A stretch of DNA of 64,000 nucleotides from Salinicoccus carnicancri Crm. GTDB taxonomy: Bacteria > Bacillota > Bacilli > Staphylococcales > Salinicoccaceae. The notes under the pieces are model-generated. The model was given only the letters and a program-made list of their open reading frames with translations. It was not told the origin of the DNA and ran no database searches. The stretch is from contig NZ_ANAM01000008.1 in the NCBI RefSeq assembly GCF_000330705.1, positions 186,001-250,000 of the forward strand, in the 5' to 3' direction. The translations under genes and the position numbers were made by a program. Shown piece after piece: positions 47,777 to 56,845 of the stretch (position 1 is the stretch's first letter; every line of letters begins with the position of its first letter).

Positions 47777-48778
47777 CTACTTCTCATACAGGTACATAGG
47801 CGTCATGCCCTGTCTGTTGTCCAGTAAAGATTCGATCTTATCGATATCGCTTCTGCCTGTTATGTCAGACAGCAGGTTTTTGGCCTTATAGCTTAATGGG
47901 AAGTTATTCTGGCCGTTATATCCGTATTCAATGACCTGCGGGTTGCCGCCGAGTTCCTCTTCCAATGCTTTCATGGCATCCTCAAAGTAGCCCATCTGGT
48001 CGACGAGGCCGTTTTCCATTGCGTCTTCACCCATATAGATGCGACCGTCGGCCAGGTTCTTGACTTCCTCGTCGCTCATGTCCCTGCCTTCAGCAACTAC
48101 GTCAACAAAATCCTGATACATTCCATCGACCATGCTCTGCACATACTCTGACTCCTCTTCAGTGGGATCCCTGTGCCCGCCAAGCATCTCTTTCATGTCC
48201 CCACTCGCATAAGTTTCGAATTCCACCCCGAAATCCTCTGCGAGCTGGCTGTAGTTGATGCTCTGCATGATGACACCAATCGACCCGGTCATCGTCTCAT
48301 TGGAAGCGAATATCTGGTCGGCAGGCGCGGAGACGTAGTATCCGCCGGAAGCTGCCATGCCTCCCATTGAGCTGTAGACCGTCTTCCCGGCCTCTTTGAT
48401 CTGCTGCAGATATTTATGGATTTCAGCACTCTCGTAGACTCCGCCCCCTGGTGAGTTCACATTGAGCATGACTCCCTTTATCGTGTCATCATCGAGGATC
48501 TGCTTGAGCGATTCGATCACAAGCGTATGGTTATACCCCTGTGACTGGAACATGCCCGGCTGTTCCCCCGAATCCATGATGGTGCCTTCAATATTGACCA
48601 CTGCGATCCTGTTTGCTGCATCACCCTCTTCCATCACAGTTGAAGGCGGAAATTCACCTCCTGAGAATTCACTGAATACATCTTCCCAGTCGCTTGCCCA
48701 CATGGCATTGAAAACAGAGGCCACGACACCAAAAACGAGAAGTGCCAGTGCGATTACAACCGCTATGATACGTTTCAA
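47777..48778 (-). CDS. sppA: Signal peptide peptidase SppA
   Basis: Membrane-anchored serine protease that degrades cleaved signal peptides. The 333 residues have an N-terminal anchor (about 3-27), then a ClpP-like fold. The catalytic serine is in GGMAASGGYYVSAP (about 139-152), and the catalytic lysine in ASGDMKEMLGGHRDPTEEE (about 200). It is the first gene of sppA-yteJ-tpx and is divergent from the NAD kinase. Confidence 0.95.
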   Translation of the reverse strand: MKRIIAVVIALALLVFGVVASVFNAMWASDWEDVFSEFSGGEFPPSTVMEEGDAANRIAVVNIEGTIMDSGEQPGMFQSQGYNHTLVIESLKQILDDDTIKGVMLNVNSPGGGVYESAEIHKYLQQIKEAGKTVYSSMGGMAASGGYYVSAPADQIFASNETMTGSIGVIMQSINYSQLAEDFGVEFETYASGDMKEMLGGHRDPTEEESEYVQSMVDGMYQDFVDVVAEGRDMSDEEVKNLADGRIYMGEDAMENGLVDQMGYFEDAMKALEEELGGNPQVIEYGYNGQNNFPLSYKAKNLLSDITGRSDIDKIESLLDNRQGMTPMYLYEK

Positions 48779-49007
48779 AAAACCAGTCCTTTCCTATGTA
48801 TTATATTCATTTATAATGATACCATACAGCGAATAATTTATAACGTAACTCCACCCATGTTCAAAAAATAGAAAAAATTGCCGTATCCGCTATGAACAGG
48901 TACCCCTGATGGATTGCTGAATTGTTAAACTGGCATGATCTGTGGTATAAAAGTATTAGATGGCAGAAAAGGACAGGCTAGACAAATAGTATTTAGGAGT
49001 GAACCGT

Positions 49008-49814
49008 TTGAATAACAACATTTATAAGACAGTATATTTCTTTGCTCCGCACGGCGAAGAGACCAGGGAAGTGCACGATGAACTGTCTGACATTTTTTCA
49101 AGACATGGCATCGAAGAAGTGGGGGCAAGTGATGATGCAGATATCATCGCATCCATCGGCGGTGACGGAGAATTCCTTCAGTCGGTCAGGAAGAACAACT
49201 TCCGGGATGATTGCGTCTATCTTGGAATTGCCGTAGATGGTGCAAACTATTTTTATGTTGATTTCCACTACCGTGATATAAAAACACTCGAAGAGGCGAT
49301 CGATCAGGATAATCTGGACGTACGAAATTATCCGCTTCTCGAAGTCAGTATCAATGACAATAAGCCGAGCTACTGCCTCAATGAATTCACACTGCGCTCG
49401 AGCATTGTCAAAACCATCAAAATGGATGTCTACATCAATGATTTCCTGTTCGAACAGTTTAACGGGGACGGTATTCTCATCGCCACACCGACAGGTTCGA
49501 CAGGCTACAACAAATCACTCGGCGGTTCGGTCGTAGATCCGCTCATCCACGCAATGCAGGTGACGGAACTGGCAAGTGTCAACAACAATACCTACAGGAC
49601 ACTCGGCACGAGCTTCCTTCTGAACAAGGAAAGGCCGCTGACCCTGCTCATTGACAAAAATCTGGATTACTACCCAATCATGTCACTCGATAATGAAGCG
49701 ATAAGTGTACGCAACACGGAAAAAGTCGAGGTATCGATCAGTGACAAACTGATCAAGACTCTGAAACTGAAGGACAATACATTCTGGCACAAAGCACAAA
49801 GAAACTTCCTCTGA
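49008..49814 (+). CDS. ppnK: NAD kinase (YtdI/NadF2 type) with GGDGE motif
   Basis: Phosphorylates NAD to NADP. The 268 residues align along their length with Bacillus YtdI, including NE(F/L) in CLNEFTLRSS, GDGILIATPTGSTGYNKS (substrate loop) and the C-terminal LKDNTFWHKAQRNFL. The family motif GGDGT reads GGDGE here (residues 51-55, codon GAA). The start is TTG at 49008, eight bases after AGGAG; the GTG at 48999 overlaps that site. As I recall, S. aureus has only the other NAD kinase type, so this may be a second paralogue. Confidence 0.92.
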   Translation: MNNNIYKTVYFFAPHGEETREVHDELSDIFSRHGIEEVGASDDADIIASIGGDGEFLQSVRKNNFRDDCVYLGIAVDGANYFYVDFHYRDIKTLEEAIDQDNLDVRNYPLLEVSINDNKPSYCLNEFTLRSSIVKTIKMDVYINDFLFEQFNGDGILIATPTGSTGYNKSLGGSVVDPLIHAMQVTELASVNNNTYRTLGTSFLLNKERPLTLLIDKNLDYYPIMSLDNEAISVRNTEKVEVSISDKLIKTLKLKDNTFWHKAQRNFL

Positions 49815-49836
49815 CTCCAGAGGAAGTTTCTTTTTT
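49799..49836. terminator. Bidirectional terminator between the NAD kinase and TSUP genes
   Basis: A perfect 15-bp stem (AAGAAACTTCCTCTG with CAGAGGAAGTTTCTT), loop ACTC, then T's. It contains the NAD kinase stop codon. Confidence 0.92.
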
Positions 49837-49840
49837 CATA

Positions 49841-50602
49841 TCATGAAAGGAAATCATATATATTTTTCAGTATCAGCACACTGGTAACAATGATGAACAG
49901 CCCCCTTACATATCCCACTCCTTTTGAGATTGCAAGATGGGCACCGGCATATGAACCAAGCACCATGCTTGCCGCCATAGCAAGTCCGTAGGTATAGTTC
50001 ACTTCGCCCATCGTGATGAAAAGCAGCAGTGCACCGATGTTGCTGCCAAAGTTCAACACTTTGGCATTGCCCGCCGCCCTGAGGAAATCAAAGCCGGTGA
50101 AAAGCATGAGGAACAGAAGGAATGACCCTGTGCCGCCGCCCATGAATCCGTCATAGAATCCGATGATGATGACAAACACTATCAGTATGACTGCCTTGCC
50201 CTTTGAAAGTGCATTCTTCTTTTCTATCGCCCCCCAGTCCTTCCTGAATAATGTATAGACAAGGACGATGATCAGCATGACCAGGACCAGCGGCTTCAGA
50301 ACTTCACCAGGCAGCCTGACTGCGATGAAGGCACCGGCTATGGAAACGAGGACGCTTACAGGGAACAGTTTCATCATCCGCCTGAAGTCGACATTCCTCG
50401 ACCTGAGGAATTTCATGGAACTCGTGAATGATCCGAATGCAGATGCGAGCTTATTGGTCCCGAGGGCAGTTGCCGGCGACATACCGGTTGCGAGGAGCGC
50501 CGGGATGGATATCAGACCGCCCCCGCCTACCACGGCATCGATGAAAGCGGCTATGAAACCGAGCACAATGATCAGCAGCAGGGCTGAAAGTTCAAATTCC
50601 AT
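49841..50602 (-). CDS. TSUP (TauE/SafE, YfcA-like) transporter
   Basis: A 253-residue membrane protein with about eight hydrophobic segments in two repeats. Family signatures are AAFIDAVVGGGGLISIPALLATG (positions about 19-41) and its echo GFYDGFMGGGTGSFLLF (about 150). TSUP proteins move small organic or sulfur-containing anions such as sulfite or sulfoacetate; the substrate is unknown. It lies eight bases after thiI, in the same transcription unit as the cysteine desulfurase, which hints at a sulfur-related role. Confidence 0.9.
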   Translation of the reverse strand: MEFELSALLLIIVLGFIAAFIDAVVGGGGLISIPALLATGMSPATALGTNKLASAFGSFTSSMKFLRSRNVDFRRMMKLFPVSVLVSIAGAFIAVRLPGEVLKPLVLVMLIIVLVYTLFRKDWGAIEKKNALSKGKAVILIVFVIIIGFYDGFMGGGTGSFLLFLMLFTGFDFLRAAGNAKVLNFGSNIGALLLFITMGEVNYTYGLAMAASMVLGSYAGAHLAISKGVGYVRGLFIIVTSVLILKNIYDFLS

Positions 50603-50610
50603 GACTCAGC

Positions 50611-51810
50611 CTACAGCAGTGAGTCGAACGCATCAGAATCTTCTTTTGCATCCGGTTCATAAATTTCTATATTTTCAAGCGCTCTGTGGATCATCGGATT
50701 GAAATCGACATTCGATTCAAACTTGAGAACATTGTCCAGCGCCGGTCTCGTCTTCGGCGCCTTCGGCTTGAATATCGTACAACAGTCTTCAAACGGCATG
50801 ATGGATGTTTCATAAGTACCATATTCTTTTGCCTTTTTGACGATGTCATTCTTTTCAAGTGTCAGCAGCGGACGCAGGACGGGAAAGCTTGTCACTGCAT
50901 TGATTGCATGCATGCTGGTGAGCGTCTGGGAAGCAACCTGTCCAAGGTTCTCACCGTTTACCACTGCCTGGGCATCTATCTTTTCAGCCAGTTTTTCCGC
51001 AAGCCTCAGCATGACGCGCCGCGTTGAAGTCATGGATATATTATCCGGAATCTTATCATATAGAGTGGTCTGCAGTTCGGTGAACGGTATGATGTGAAGT
51101 CTGATATCCACACCGGTTCGCTCTGACATGATATCGATCAGCTGCTTGACCTTATCCGTCGCCTGCATGCTCGTATACGGCGGGGAATGGAAATGGATCG
51201 CTTCCAGCTTCACACCTTTTTTCATGATTTCAAAACCTGCCACCGGGGAATCGATGCCCCCTGAAAGCATGAGCAGTGCCCTGCCCCCTGTGCCGGCAGG
51301 CAATCCCCCGACACAGCTGATTACATCATGATACATATAGATGGCGTCAAGACGCACTTCGACCATGACCTTATAGTCCGGTTCCCTGACATCGACCCTG
51401 ATATTCTCAGTGTTTCTGAGCAGCAGACCGCCGAGCATATCCTGAATATCGAATGTTTTCAGGTGAAACGCCTTATCTGCACGCTTGACTTCTATTTTAA
51501 ATGAACTCCCCGGTTTGAAGTCCGCGGCAAACTGAAGCGCCGTCTCTTTCATCGCCTCTTCAGTCCTGTCCATTTTCACAACCGGGGATACACTCAGGAT
51601 ACCTGTCACATGCCTCAGCTTCTCCATCACTTCATAGGGGTCGGCCTCGAATAGTTCGATGTAGGCGCGGTCCCTGTTCGCCTTCACTTTGACGTCAAGA
51701 CCTTCAAGGGCACGGATCATCGTCTTTCTGATTGCATTGACGAACATCTTCCTGTTTTTCGTCTTCAGGGTCAGCTCACCATATCTCACTAAAATGTGGT
51801 CGTATTTCAT
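50611..51810 (-). CDS. thiI: tRNA 4-thiouridine synthetase ThiI
   Basis: Adenylates U8 of tRNA and inserts sulfur. The 399 residues include an N-terminal ferredoxin-like domain, THUMP (about 60-165) and a PP-loop ATPase (LMLSGGIDSPVAG, about 180). It ends without a rhodanese domain, as in bacilli. CCTIFKPKAPKTRP (about 345) holds the conserved cysteine that likely accepts sulfur from the partner desulfurase. Its ATG overlaps the desulfurase stop (ATGA). Confidence 0.96.
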   Translation of the reverse strand: MKYDHILVRYGELTLKTKNRKMFVNAIRKTMIRALEGLDVKVKANRDRAYIELFEADPYEVMEKLRHVTGILSVSPVVKMDRTEEAMKETALQFAADFKPGSSFKIEVKRADKAFHLKTFDIQDMLGGLLLRNTENIRVDVREPDYKVMVEVRLDAIYMYHDVISCVGGLPAGTGGRALLMLSGGIDSPVAGFEIMKKGVKLEAIHFHSPPYTSMQATDKVKQLIDIMSERTGVDIRLHIIPFTELQTTLYDKIPDNISMTSTRRVMLRLAEKLAEKIDAQAVVNGENLGQVASQTLTSMHAINAVTSFPVLRPLLTLEKNDIVKKAKEYGTYETSIMPFEDCCTIFKPKAPKTRPALDNVLKFESNVDFNPMIHRALENIEIYEPDAKEDSDAFDSLL

Positions 51811-52934
51811 TTTAGTACACCTCCTATTTGCTTGTGTACTCCGTTAAGAGCTTCAATTAATATATCTGCTTCCTCATCTGTTGTAAAGCTTGAAAATGAA
51901 ATCCGGATGCTGCCCTTTACAACCGCCTCCGTATTGTCCATCGCCACGAGTGTTTCATTAAGTACAGAAAGTTTTGAGGCACATGCACTCGTGGTCGACA
52001 CCATGATGCCGCGGGCGCCAAGTGCATTCACCACGACTTCCCCCATGGCACCTTCAAAAGACAGGTTCAATATATGGGGGACGCCACCGGGCTGGACGCG
52101 GACAGAGGAGAGAGCTGAAACTGCATCCCTTACGCGTTCATTGTACCGGGCTATCCTTCTGTAACTCTCTCCCCTGTTCTCTGTTGCGATCCTCAAGGCT
52201 TTTGCCATCGCCGCCACCGCACCCAGATTGACAGTTCCGCTTCGGATACCTGATTCATGGCCTCCACCGTACATGACAGGCCGGAGAATACCCTCCCGTT
52301 TCACAATCAGGCTGCCTGCGCCCTTCAGTCCATGGAATTTATGTGCACTCAGGCTCAGAGTATCCGCCCCGTCTAAATCCATGTCGACTTTGCCTATTGC
52401 CTGGGTCGCATCTACATGGAAATGCACTTTGGGGTAATCCTTCAGTATTTCCGCAATTTCAGACACCGGCTGGACTGCTCCCGTTATATTATTTACAGCC
52501 ATGACTGAGGCGAATACAACATCGCTGTCAAGCTTCCCCTCCAAATCTTCAAGGTCAATTTGTCCGTCTTGCTTGGTACCGATGTATTTGACGTCGAACC
52601 CTTCATTTTTCATCTCTTCAATGACGTTGATGACACTCGGATGTTCGATTTCACTGACAAGAATCGTTCTGCCGAACTGTTTTTTATTCTTCAGCACCCC
52701 CTGTATGGCGATGTTATTGCTCTCTGTCGCCCCGGAGGTAAACACACATCCCCACCCCCCCAGGCCAAGCAGTTCGAGCACCTGTTTCCTCGAAGCCTCA
52801 AGCAGCTGCCCTGCCCTTCGGCCTTCCGGATGGATACTTTCTGTATTGTAATAGTAGTTCCTGTTTACCTGTTGAAATGTTTCCAGGGCCTCCTCAAACG
52901 GACGTGTTGCCGCTGCATTGTCCATATATATCAA
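51807..52934 (-). CDS. Cysteine desulfurase (NifS/NifZ-like, partner of ThiI)
   Basis: PLP enzyme releasing sulfur from cysteine. The 375 residues show MDNAAATRP, TSGATESNNIAI (about 67), the PLP lysine in SLSAHKFHGLKG (about 200), and the active cysteine in TTSACASKLS (about 322). The four-base overlap with thiI and the order match Bacillus nifZ-thiI, where the pair makes 4-thiouridine in tRNA. Confidence 0.94.
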   Translation of the reverse strand: MIYMDNAAATRPFEEALETFQQVNRNYYYNTESIHPEGRRAGQLLEASRKQVLELLGLGGWGCVFTSGATESNNIAIQGVLKNKKQFGRTILVSEIEHPSVINVIEEMKNEGFDVKYIGTKQDGQIDLEDLEGKLDSDVVFASVMAVNNITGAVQPVSEIAEILKDYPKVHFHVDATQAIGKVDMDLDGADTLSLSAHKFHGLKGAGSLIVKREGILRPVMYGGGHESGIRSGTVNLGAVAAMAKALRIATENRGESYRRIARYNERVRDAVSALSSVRVQPGGVPHILNLSFEGAMGEVVVNALGARGIMVSTTSACASKLSVLNETLVAMDNTEAVVKGSIRISFSSFTTDEEADILIEALNGVHKQIGGVLK

Positions 52935-52991
52935 AATGCCACTCCTTACGTAAAAGTGACCTGGGATATAAATATCCCAAGCCGCCTTTGA

Positions 52992-54686
52992 TTATTCATT
53001 ATCAAATTCTCTTTCAATTCTTGCCGCTGCACCCGGTTCAACCTTTTCGAGCCCGTTTTTCGCAATCTCGAGCGCACGTTTATAACGGTTCTCCTTGAAC
53101 AGGCGTTCCGCCTCATTCAGCATCGTGTTGAAATCATGGTCATCCCGGCGGTATCTGTTGCCGTATTGAATCATAAGTTCCGTAAGCTGTGCTTCCTGAA
53201 GTATTTCATATGCCTCCTGGTTGAACTTGTTGAGCAGCAGTACAGTATGATTCACCTTGTCCTTTATATACTGGACATTCAGCGGCCGGCGCTCAAAGTA
53301 CTTGTGTATCTCCTTGACATCGATGTCAAGCTCATTTTTCATGACCAGGAATTTCTCAGGAACGCTAGACATATTGGAGCCCATCAGCTCCCTGTATATG
53401 TCCTCTTTCCTGTCCTGGACAAGGAGTGCATTTTCCCTGGCTTCTGCTTCGTCTTCGCGGAGGGTGATCAGGTACTCCTGTATCTGCTTCTGTTCATCAT
53501 TGATGGCACCGATGTTCTCTTTGATATACTCCAGGTTATCAAGCACTTCACTGTATCTCGCCGTCGTCTTTCGCATTTCAGTAGTGATTTCATCGTAAAC
53601 ATCGATGAGGTTCTCTATTTCATGCTCGAATTTCTGGACTTTATGGATGTCGGATTCATTGATGTGGAACTGCTCTTTCACATACTCGATTTCTGTCCTG
53701 AGCGTGTAGTTGAGATCCTTGGCATGGAACAGGTCATCCGTGATGATATGCTGTTCGTGATCGACCTTCGTCTTTGACCGGACTTCATGCTCCACAAGCT
53801 CAAGCATGTCATCAAGCTGCGCATTGATATCATCGAGGATCGCCCTCGCCTCATCCAACTCCAGCCGGGTGATCAGCGGTTCAACGAGATTCAGTTTACC
53901 TTTCAGCGTGGACAGTTTGCCCTCGACTTTGATGTGTTCAAGGTCATAGCCCTCCGCTTTAAGATCGCGGCAGCCGAATCTGATCTCCTGGAACTGCTGC
54001 GGGAGTTCCTTCTGCACATCCTTGATGAGCAGTGGGATTTCGTCCATATTCTCTTTTAATGTCGAGAGTTCCTCATGGACATCGTTGATGTGCTTGTTCG
54101 CTGTCACATAGTTTCCTGCATTCACCAGCTGTTCATATTCCTGAAGTTCAGGTTCGTAAGCCTCAATCAGTTTCTCAAGCGAAGGCTGGGAGTCACCGAA
54201 CTTATGACCGTTTGCCAGAACATCCCTTTTGGCTTCCCTGTACAGTTGCTCCGATTCATTGAAGTTTCTCTCACCAGCTTCATTGGAATCAAGCAGCTGA
54301 CCGATTTCAGAAGTCAGTGCCTGATATTGCTGCTCCACTCCATCAAGCGTCTCTTTTACAGAACCTGCTTTTTCCCGCCCGTCGTTAAAACGAAACCGGT
54401 CGACATCCTCTGATGCCGAGCCCAGTTCTTTTTCTGCTTCAGTAAGGGAGCTGTTCAATGCATTTTGCCAGTCAGACTGCCATTTTTTATAGAGAGTCAG
54501 TGCCTCACCATGGAGATTGTAGTCCTTCACCTTGACCAGGGTATCCTGGAAAGGCAGTGCTTTCACTTCTTCAAGCCTGGACTGCTGACTGCTAATTTCA
54601 TCTTTTCTTATATTCCGCATGTATAATAGTGCACCCATCCCGATTATCGCCAAAAGGATGAGCACGATTAAAACATAAACCCACAT
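52992..54686 (-). CDS. ezrA: Septation ring formation regulator EzrA
   Basis: Membrane-anchored negative regulator of FtsZ ring assembly and a divisome scaffold. The 564 residues have one N-terminal transmembrane segment (WVYVLIVLILLAIIGMGALL, residues 2-21) and then an almost fully helical cytoplasmic region of spectrin-like coiled-coil repeats, as in Staphylococcus and Bacillus EzrA. It is acidic overall. The ATG at 54686 has TAGGAGG at six bases; an earlier ATG has no ribosome site. Confidence 0.96.
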   Translation of the reverse strand: MWVYVLIVLILLAIIGMGALLYMRNIRKDEISSQQSRLEEVKALPFQDTLVKVKDYNLHGEALTLYKKWQSDWQNALNSSLTEAEKELGSASEDVDRFRFNDGREKAGSVKETLDGVEQQYQALTSEIGQLLDSNEAGERNFNESEQLYREAKRDVLANGHKFGDSQPSLEKLIEAYEPELQEYEQLVNAGNYVTANKHINDVHEELSTLKENMDEIPLLIKDVQKELPQQFQEIRFGCRDLKAEGYDLEHIKVEGKLSTLKGKLNLVEPLITRLELDEARAILDDINAQLDDMLELVEHEVRSKTKVDHEQHIITDDLFHAKDLNYTLRTEIEYVKEQFHINESDIHKVQKFEHEIENLIDVYDEITTEMRKTTARYSEVLDNLEYIKENIGAINDEQKQIQEYLITLREDEAEARENALLVQDRKEDIYRELMGSNMSSVPEKFLVMKNELDIDVKEIHKYFERRPLNVQYIKDKVNHTVLLLNKFNQEAYEILQEAQLTELMIQYGNRYRRDDHDFNTMLNEAERLFKENRYKRALEIAKNGLEKVEPGAAARIEREFDNE

Positions 54687-54927
54687 ACAGCTACCTCCTA
54701 AACATATATTCAATTATAGCTTAAATGACAGGAACAAAAAACATTTAAATATACAAATCAGTCGTTAAATTCGATGCTACAATTTATGATTCCGGCCGTT
54801 TTTCCAGCATGTGTCAGCTGAAAATCCCCGCTTCCGGATGGCAAGTATAAAAAGAAAAATTCCAACTATCAATATATTACCATTAATACTCGGGTTCCGG
54901 TGTTCTATTATATTAAAAATCTAAAGA

Positions 54928-54956
54928 TTGAAACAGATTTCAAAAGATTGTATAAT
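54928..54956 (+). promoter_or_regulatory. Promoter of the fRMsr gene
   Basis: TTGAAA (54928-54933), a 17-base spacer and perfect TATAAT (54951-54956). Confidence 0.87.
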
Positions 54957-54989
54957 TTAATAATATTTATAAAAGATGAAGGTGATGCA

Positions 54990-55460
54990 ATGTATACGGC
55001 AGTTGAAATCAAAGACTACACACAGCTTAACCAGATGCTGAAAGGACTGATCGAAGACGAAACAGACCGGATTGCCAATCTGTCAAATGCAGCGAGTCTG
55101 CTCAATCAATTCCTGGATAATGTAAACTGGGTCGGTTTCTACCTCTATAGAAAAGAAACGGATGAACTCATACTCGGTCCCTTCCAGGGCCTTCCTGCCT
55201 GCGTCCGCATACAGAACGGCAGAGGGGTCTGCGGCACTGCATTCAAGGGCAACGATATATTCATCGTTGACGATGTCAACGAATTCCCGGGGCATATCGC
55301 CTGTGATGCAAATAGCAAATCGGAAATCGTCATACCTGTCTATAAAGACGGTGAACCAATCGGAGTGCTCGACATCGATGCGCCTGTATACGAGCGATTC
55401 ACAGAAGAAGACCGTGCCGGTCTCGCAGAATTCGTAGCTGTACTGAAAAACCACATATAA
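54990..55460 (+). CDS. Free methionine-(R)-sulfoxide reductase (GAF domain, YtsP-like)
   Basis: Repairs free methionine R-sulfoxide. The 156-residue GAF protein has the three signature cysteines at 71 (GLPACVRI), 81 (GRGVCGTAF) and 105 (GHIACDANS), with the spacing of characterised enzymes. The substrate pocket ends with SEIVIPVY and GVLDIDAP. The ATG at 54990 follows AAGGTGAT. It has its own promoter and lies upstream of rpsD, as ytsP does in Bacillus. Confidence 0.94.
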   Translation: MYTAVEIKDYTQLNQMLKGLIEDETDRIANLSNAASLLNQFLDNVNWVGFYLYRKETDELILGPFQGLPACVRIQNGRGVCGTAFKGNDIFIVDDVNEFPGHIACDANSKSEIVIPVYKDGEPIGVLDIDAPVYERFTEEDRAGLAEFVAVLKNHI

Positions 55461-55472
55461 TCATATCATCCA

Positions 55473-55501
55473 TTGACTTATGCTGCATGGTGATGTAGAA
55501 T
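55473..55501 (+). promoter_or_regulatory. rpsD promoter
   Basis: TTGACT (55473-55478), a 17-base spacer and TAGAAT (55496-55501), about 190 bases before the gene. Confidence 0.82.
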
Positions 55502-55507
55502 TACTAA

Positions 55508-55689
55508 TTGTGTAAATAAACGGATTAAGTAGCGGATAATTATTACATGCCAGTATGCGGTCCCCTCAAGAGGTGTGCTGTGTAACTGATGCTATTAGGC
55601 GAAGGCACTTTAAATCGCATGCCCATGTAAGTGGTTGTCACCCTTATGATGTTTGTTGCATAAACTAAACACATTAAGGAGGAGTCAAA
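55508..55689 (+). promoter_or_regulatory. Long rpsD leader, candidate S4 autoregulatory RNA
   Basis: About 180 untranslated bases separate the promoter from rpsD and contain short inverted repeats (for example CCCCTC-AAG-AGGTG around 55562). In Bacillus, S4 represses its own mRNA through such a leader. The fold here was not computed. Confidence 0.55.
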
Positions 55690-56292
55690 ATGGCTCGATT
55701 CACAGGTTCAATCTGGAAAAAATCCCGTCGTCTCGGCATTTCCCTGACTGGTACCGGCAAAGAACTGGAGCGTCGTCCTTACGCGCCTGGTGACCACGGT
55801 CCGACGCAGAGAAAGAAAATGTCAGAGTACGGCATGCAGCTTCAGGAGAAGCAAAAACTGCGTTACATGTACGGAATCAACGAACGTCAATTCCGCACAA
55901 TCTTCGACCGTTCAGGCAAGATGAAAGGTGTTCATGGTGAGAACTTCATGATCCTTCTCGCTTCCCGCCTCGATGCAGTGGTATACCAGCTCGGTCTTGC
56001 AAGAACACGCCGTCAGGCACGTCAGCTTGTAAACCATGGCCACATCACAGTAGACGGCGGCCGTGTGGACATCCCATCCTACGTGCTGAAACCTGGACAG
56101 GTTATCGGTCTTCGTGAAAGATCACGCAACCTCGACATCATCAAAGAAGCTATCGAGTATAACAATTTTATACCTGAATACCTGACTTTCGATGAAGAAA
56201 AGCTTGAAGGTACATTCGTACGTCAACCGGAACGCTCTGAGCTTCCTGCTGAGATCAATGAACAGCTGATCGTTGAGTACTACTCAAGATAA
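55690..56292 (+). CDS. rpsD: 30S ribosomal protein uS4
   Basis: Primary 16S rRNA-binding protein that starts 30S assembly, 200 residues. The N-terminal domain begins [19 protein letters not shown]; the S4 RNA-binding domain lies near residues 90-155 ([28 protein letters not shown] in part). The zinc-binding cysteines seen in some S4 proteins are absent. AAGGAGGAG gives a strong ribosome site. It is monocistronic. Confidence 0.98.
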   Translation: MARFTGSIWKKSRRLGISLTGTGKELERRPYAPGDHGPTQRKKMSEYGMQLQEKQKLRYMYGINERQFRTIFDRSGKMKGVHGENFMILLASRLDAVVYQLGLARTRRQARQLVNHGHITVDGGRVDIPSYVLKPGQVIGLRERSRNLDIIKEAIEYNNFIPEYLTFDEEKLEGTFVRQPERSELPAEINEQLIVEYYSR

Positions 56293-56311
56293 TAGCTCTG
56301 CCTTCAATCAG

Positions 56312-56361
56312 AAAAGCCCTGATTCTTTGAGGTTTACCTCATTCTGGAATCAGGGCTTTTT
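56312..56361 (+). terminator. rpsD terminator
   Basis: A 14-bp stem (AAAAGCCCTGATTC with GAATCAGGGCTTTT) encloses a second small hairpin (TGAGGT-TT-ACCTCA) and is followed by T's. Confidence 0.9.
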
Positions 56362-56422
56362 GTATTGCCGTAAATCATTATGCTAACATGTATATTAAAC
56401 AGCAAGTAAAGGGAGCAATTCG

Positions 56423-56818
56423 ATGAAATTTTCAGATGAGACATACAAGAAGCTAATATCGGAAATCATGGCGCAGCAGCACGGAACAGGAAAAGTATTT
56501 AACTTCCTGGTCAAGCTGGACCAGTTTGAAACGGAATTTACAGTGGATAAGCCTCCGGAAGTGACTCTCGATAAAATCCGGGAAATCACTGTACCCATAG
56601 ACCACCATGACCTACCGGATGATGAATATCTGTTTTATATAGGTACAGGAATCAAGGATCTGAATCCGGCTGTCGTACATCTGAAAATAACCGGAGATGA
56701 CGACAGCACAACCGTCAGTGTAATCTCCAGTGCCGCTGAAGGCCTCATCAGACAGAAGTCTAACAAGAAAGCCATTGAAAAATTGAAGATGCAGCTGGGT
56801 CTGCTGGACGTATTGTAG
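56423..56818 (+). CDS. Protein of unknown function, 131 residues
   Basis: I do not recognise a family. The protein is soluble and acidic in the middle (HHDLPDDEYLFYIGTGIKDL), with beta-type strands (VVHLKITGDDDSTTVSVISS) and a basic helical C-terminus (RQKSNKKAIEKLKMQLGLLD). GGGAG precedes the ATG at good spacing and a hairpin terminator follows, so it is a real single gene. It lies between rpsD and the convergent zinc exporter. Confidence 0.75.
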   Translation: MKFSDETYKKLISEIMAQQHGTGKVFNFLVKLDQFETEFTVDKPPEVTLDKIREITVPIDHHDLPDDEYLFYIGTGIKDLNPAVVHLKITGDDDSTTVSVISSAAEGLIRQKSNKKAIEKLKMQLGLLDVL

Positions 56819-56841
56819 AAAAGAGCCGTACGGCTCTTTTT
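56819..56841. terminator. Bidirectional terminator between the 131-residue gene and the CDF gene
   Basis: A 9-bp stem (AAAAGAGCC with GGCTCTTTT), GTAC loop and T's, directly after the stop codon. Confidence 0.85.
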
Positions 56842-56845
56842 CTGT

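Noticed and set aside
48920-48965. Sigma-B-like promoter (GTTAAA, 13-14 bases, TGGTAT) before the NAD kinase gene
   Set aside because: The match is partial and an ordinary sigma-A reading (TTGTTA, 18 bases, TATAAA) fits the same bases.
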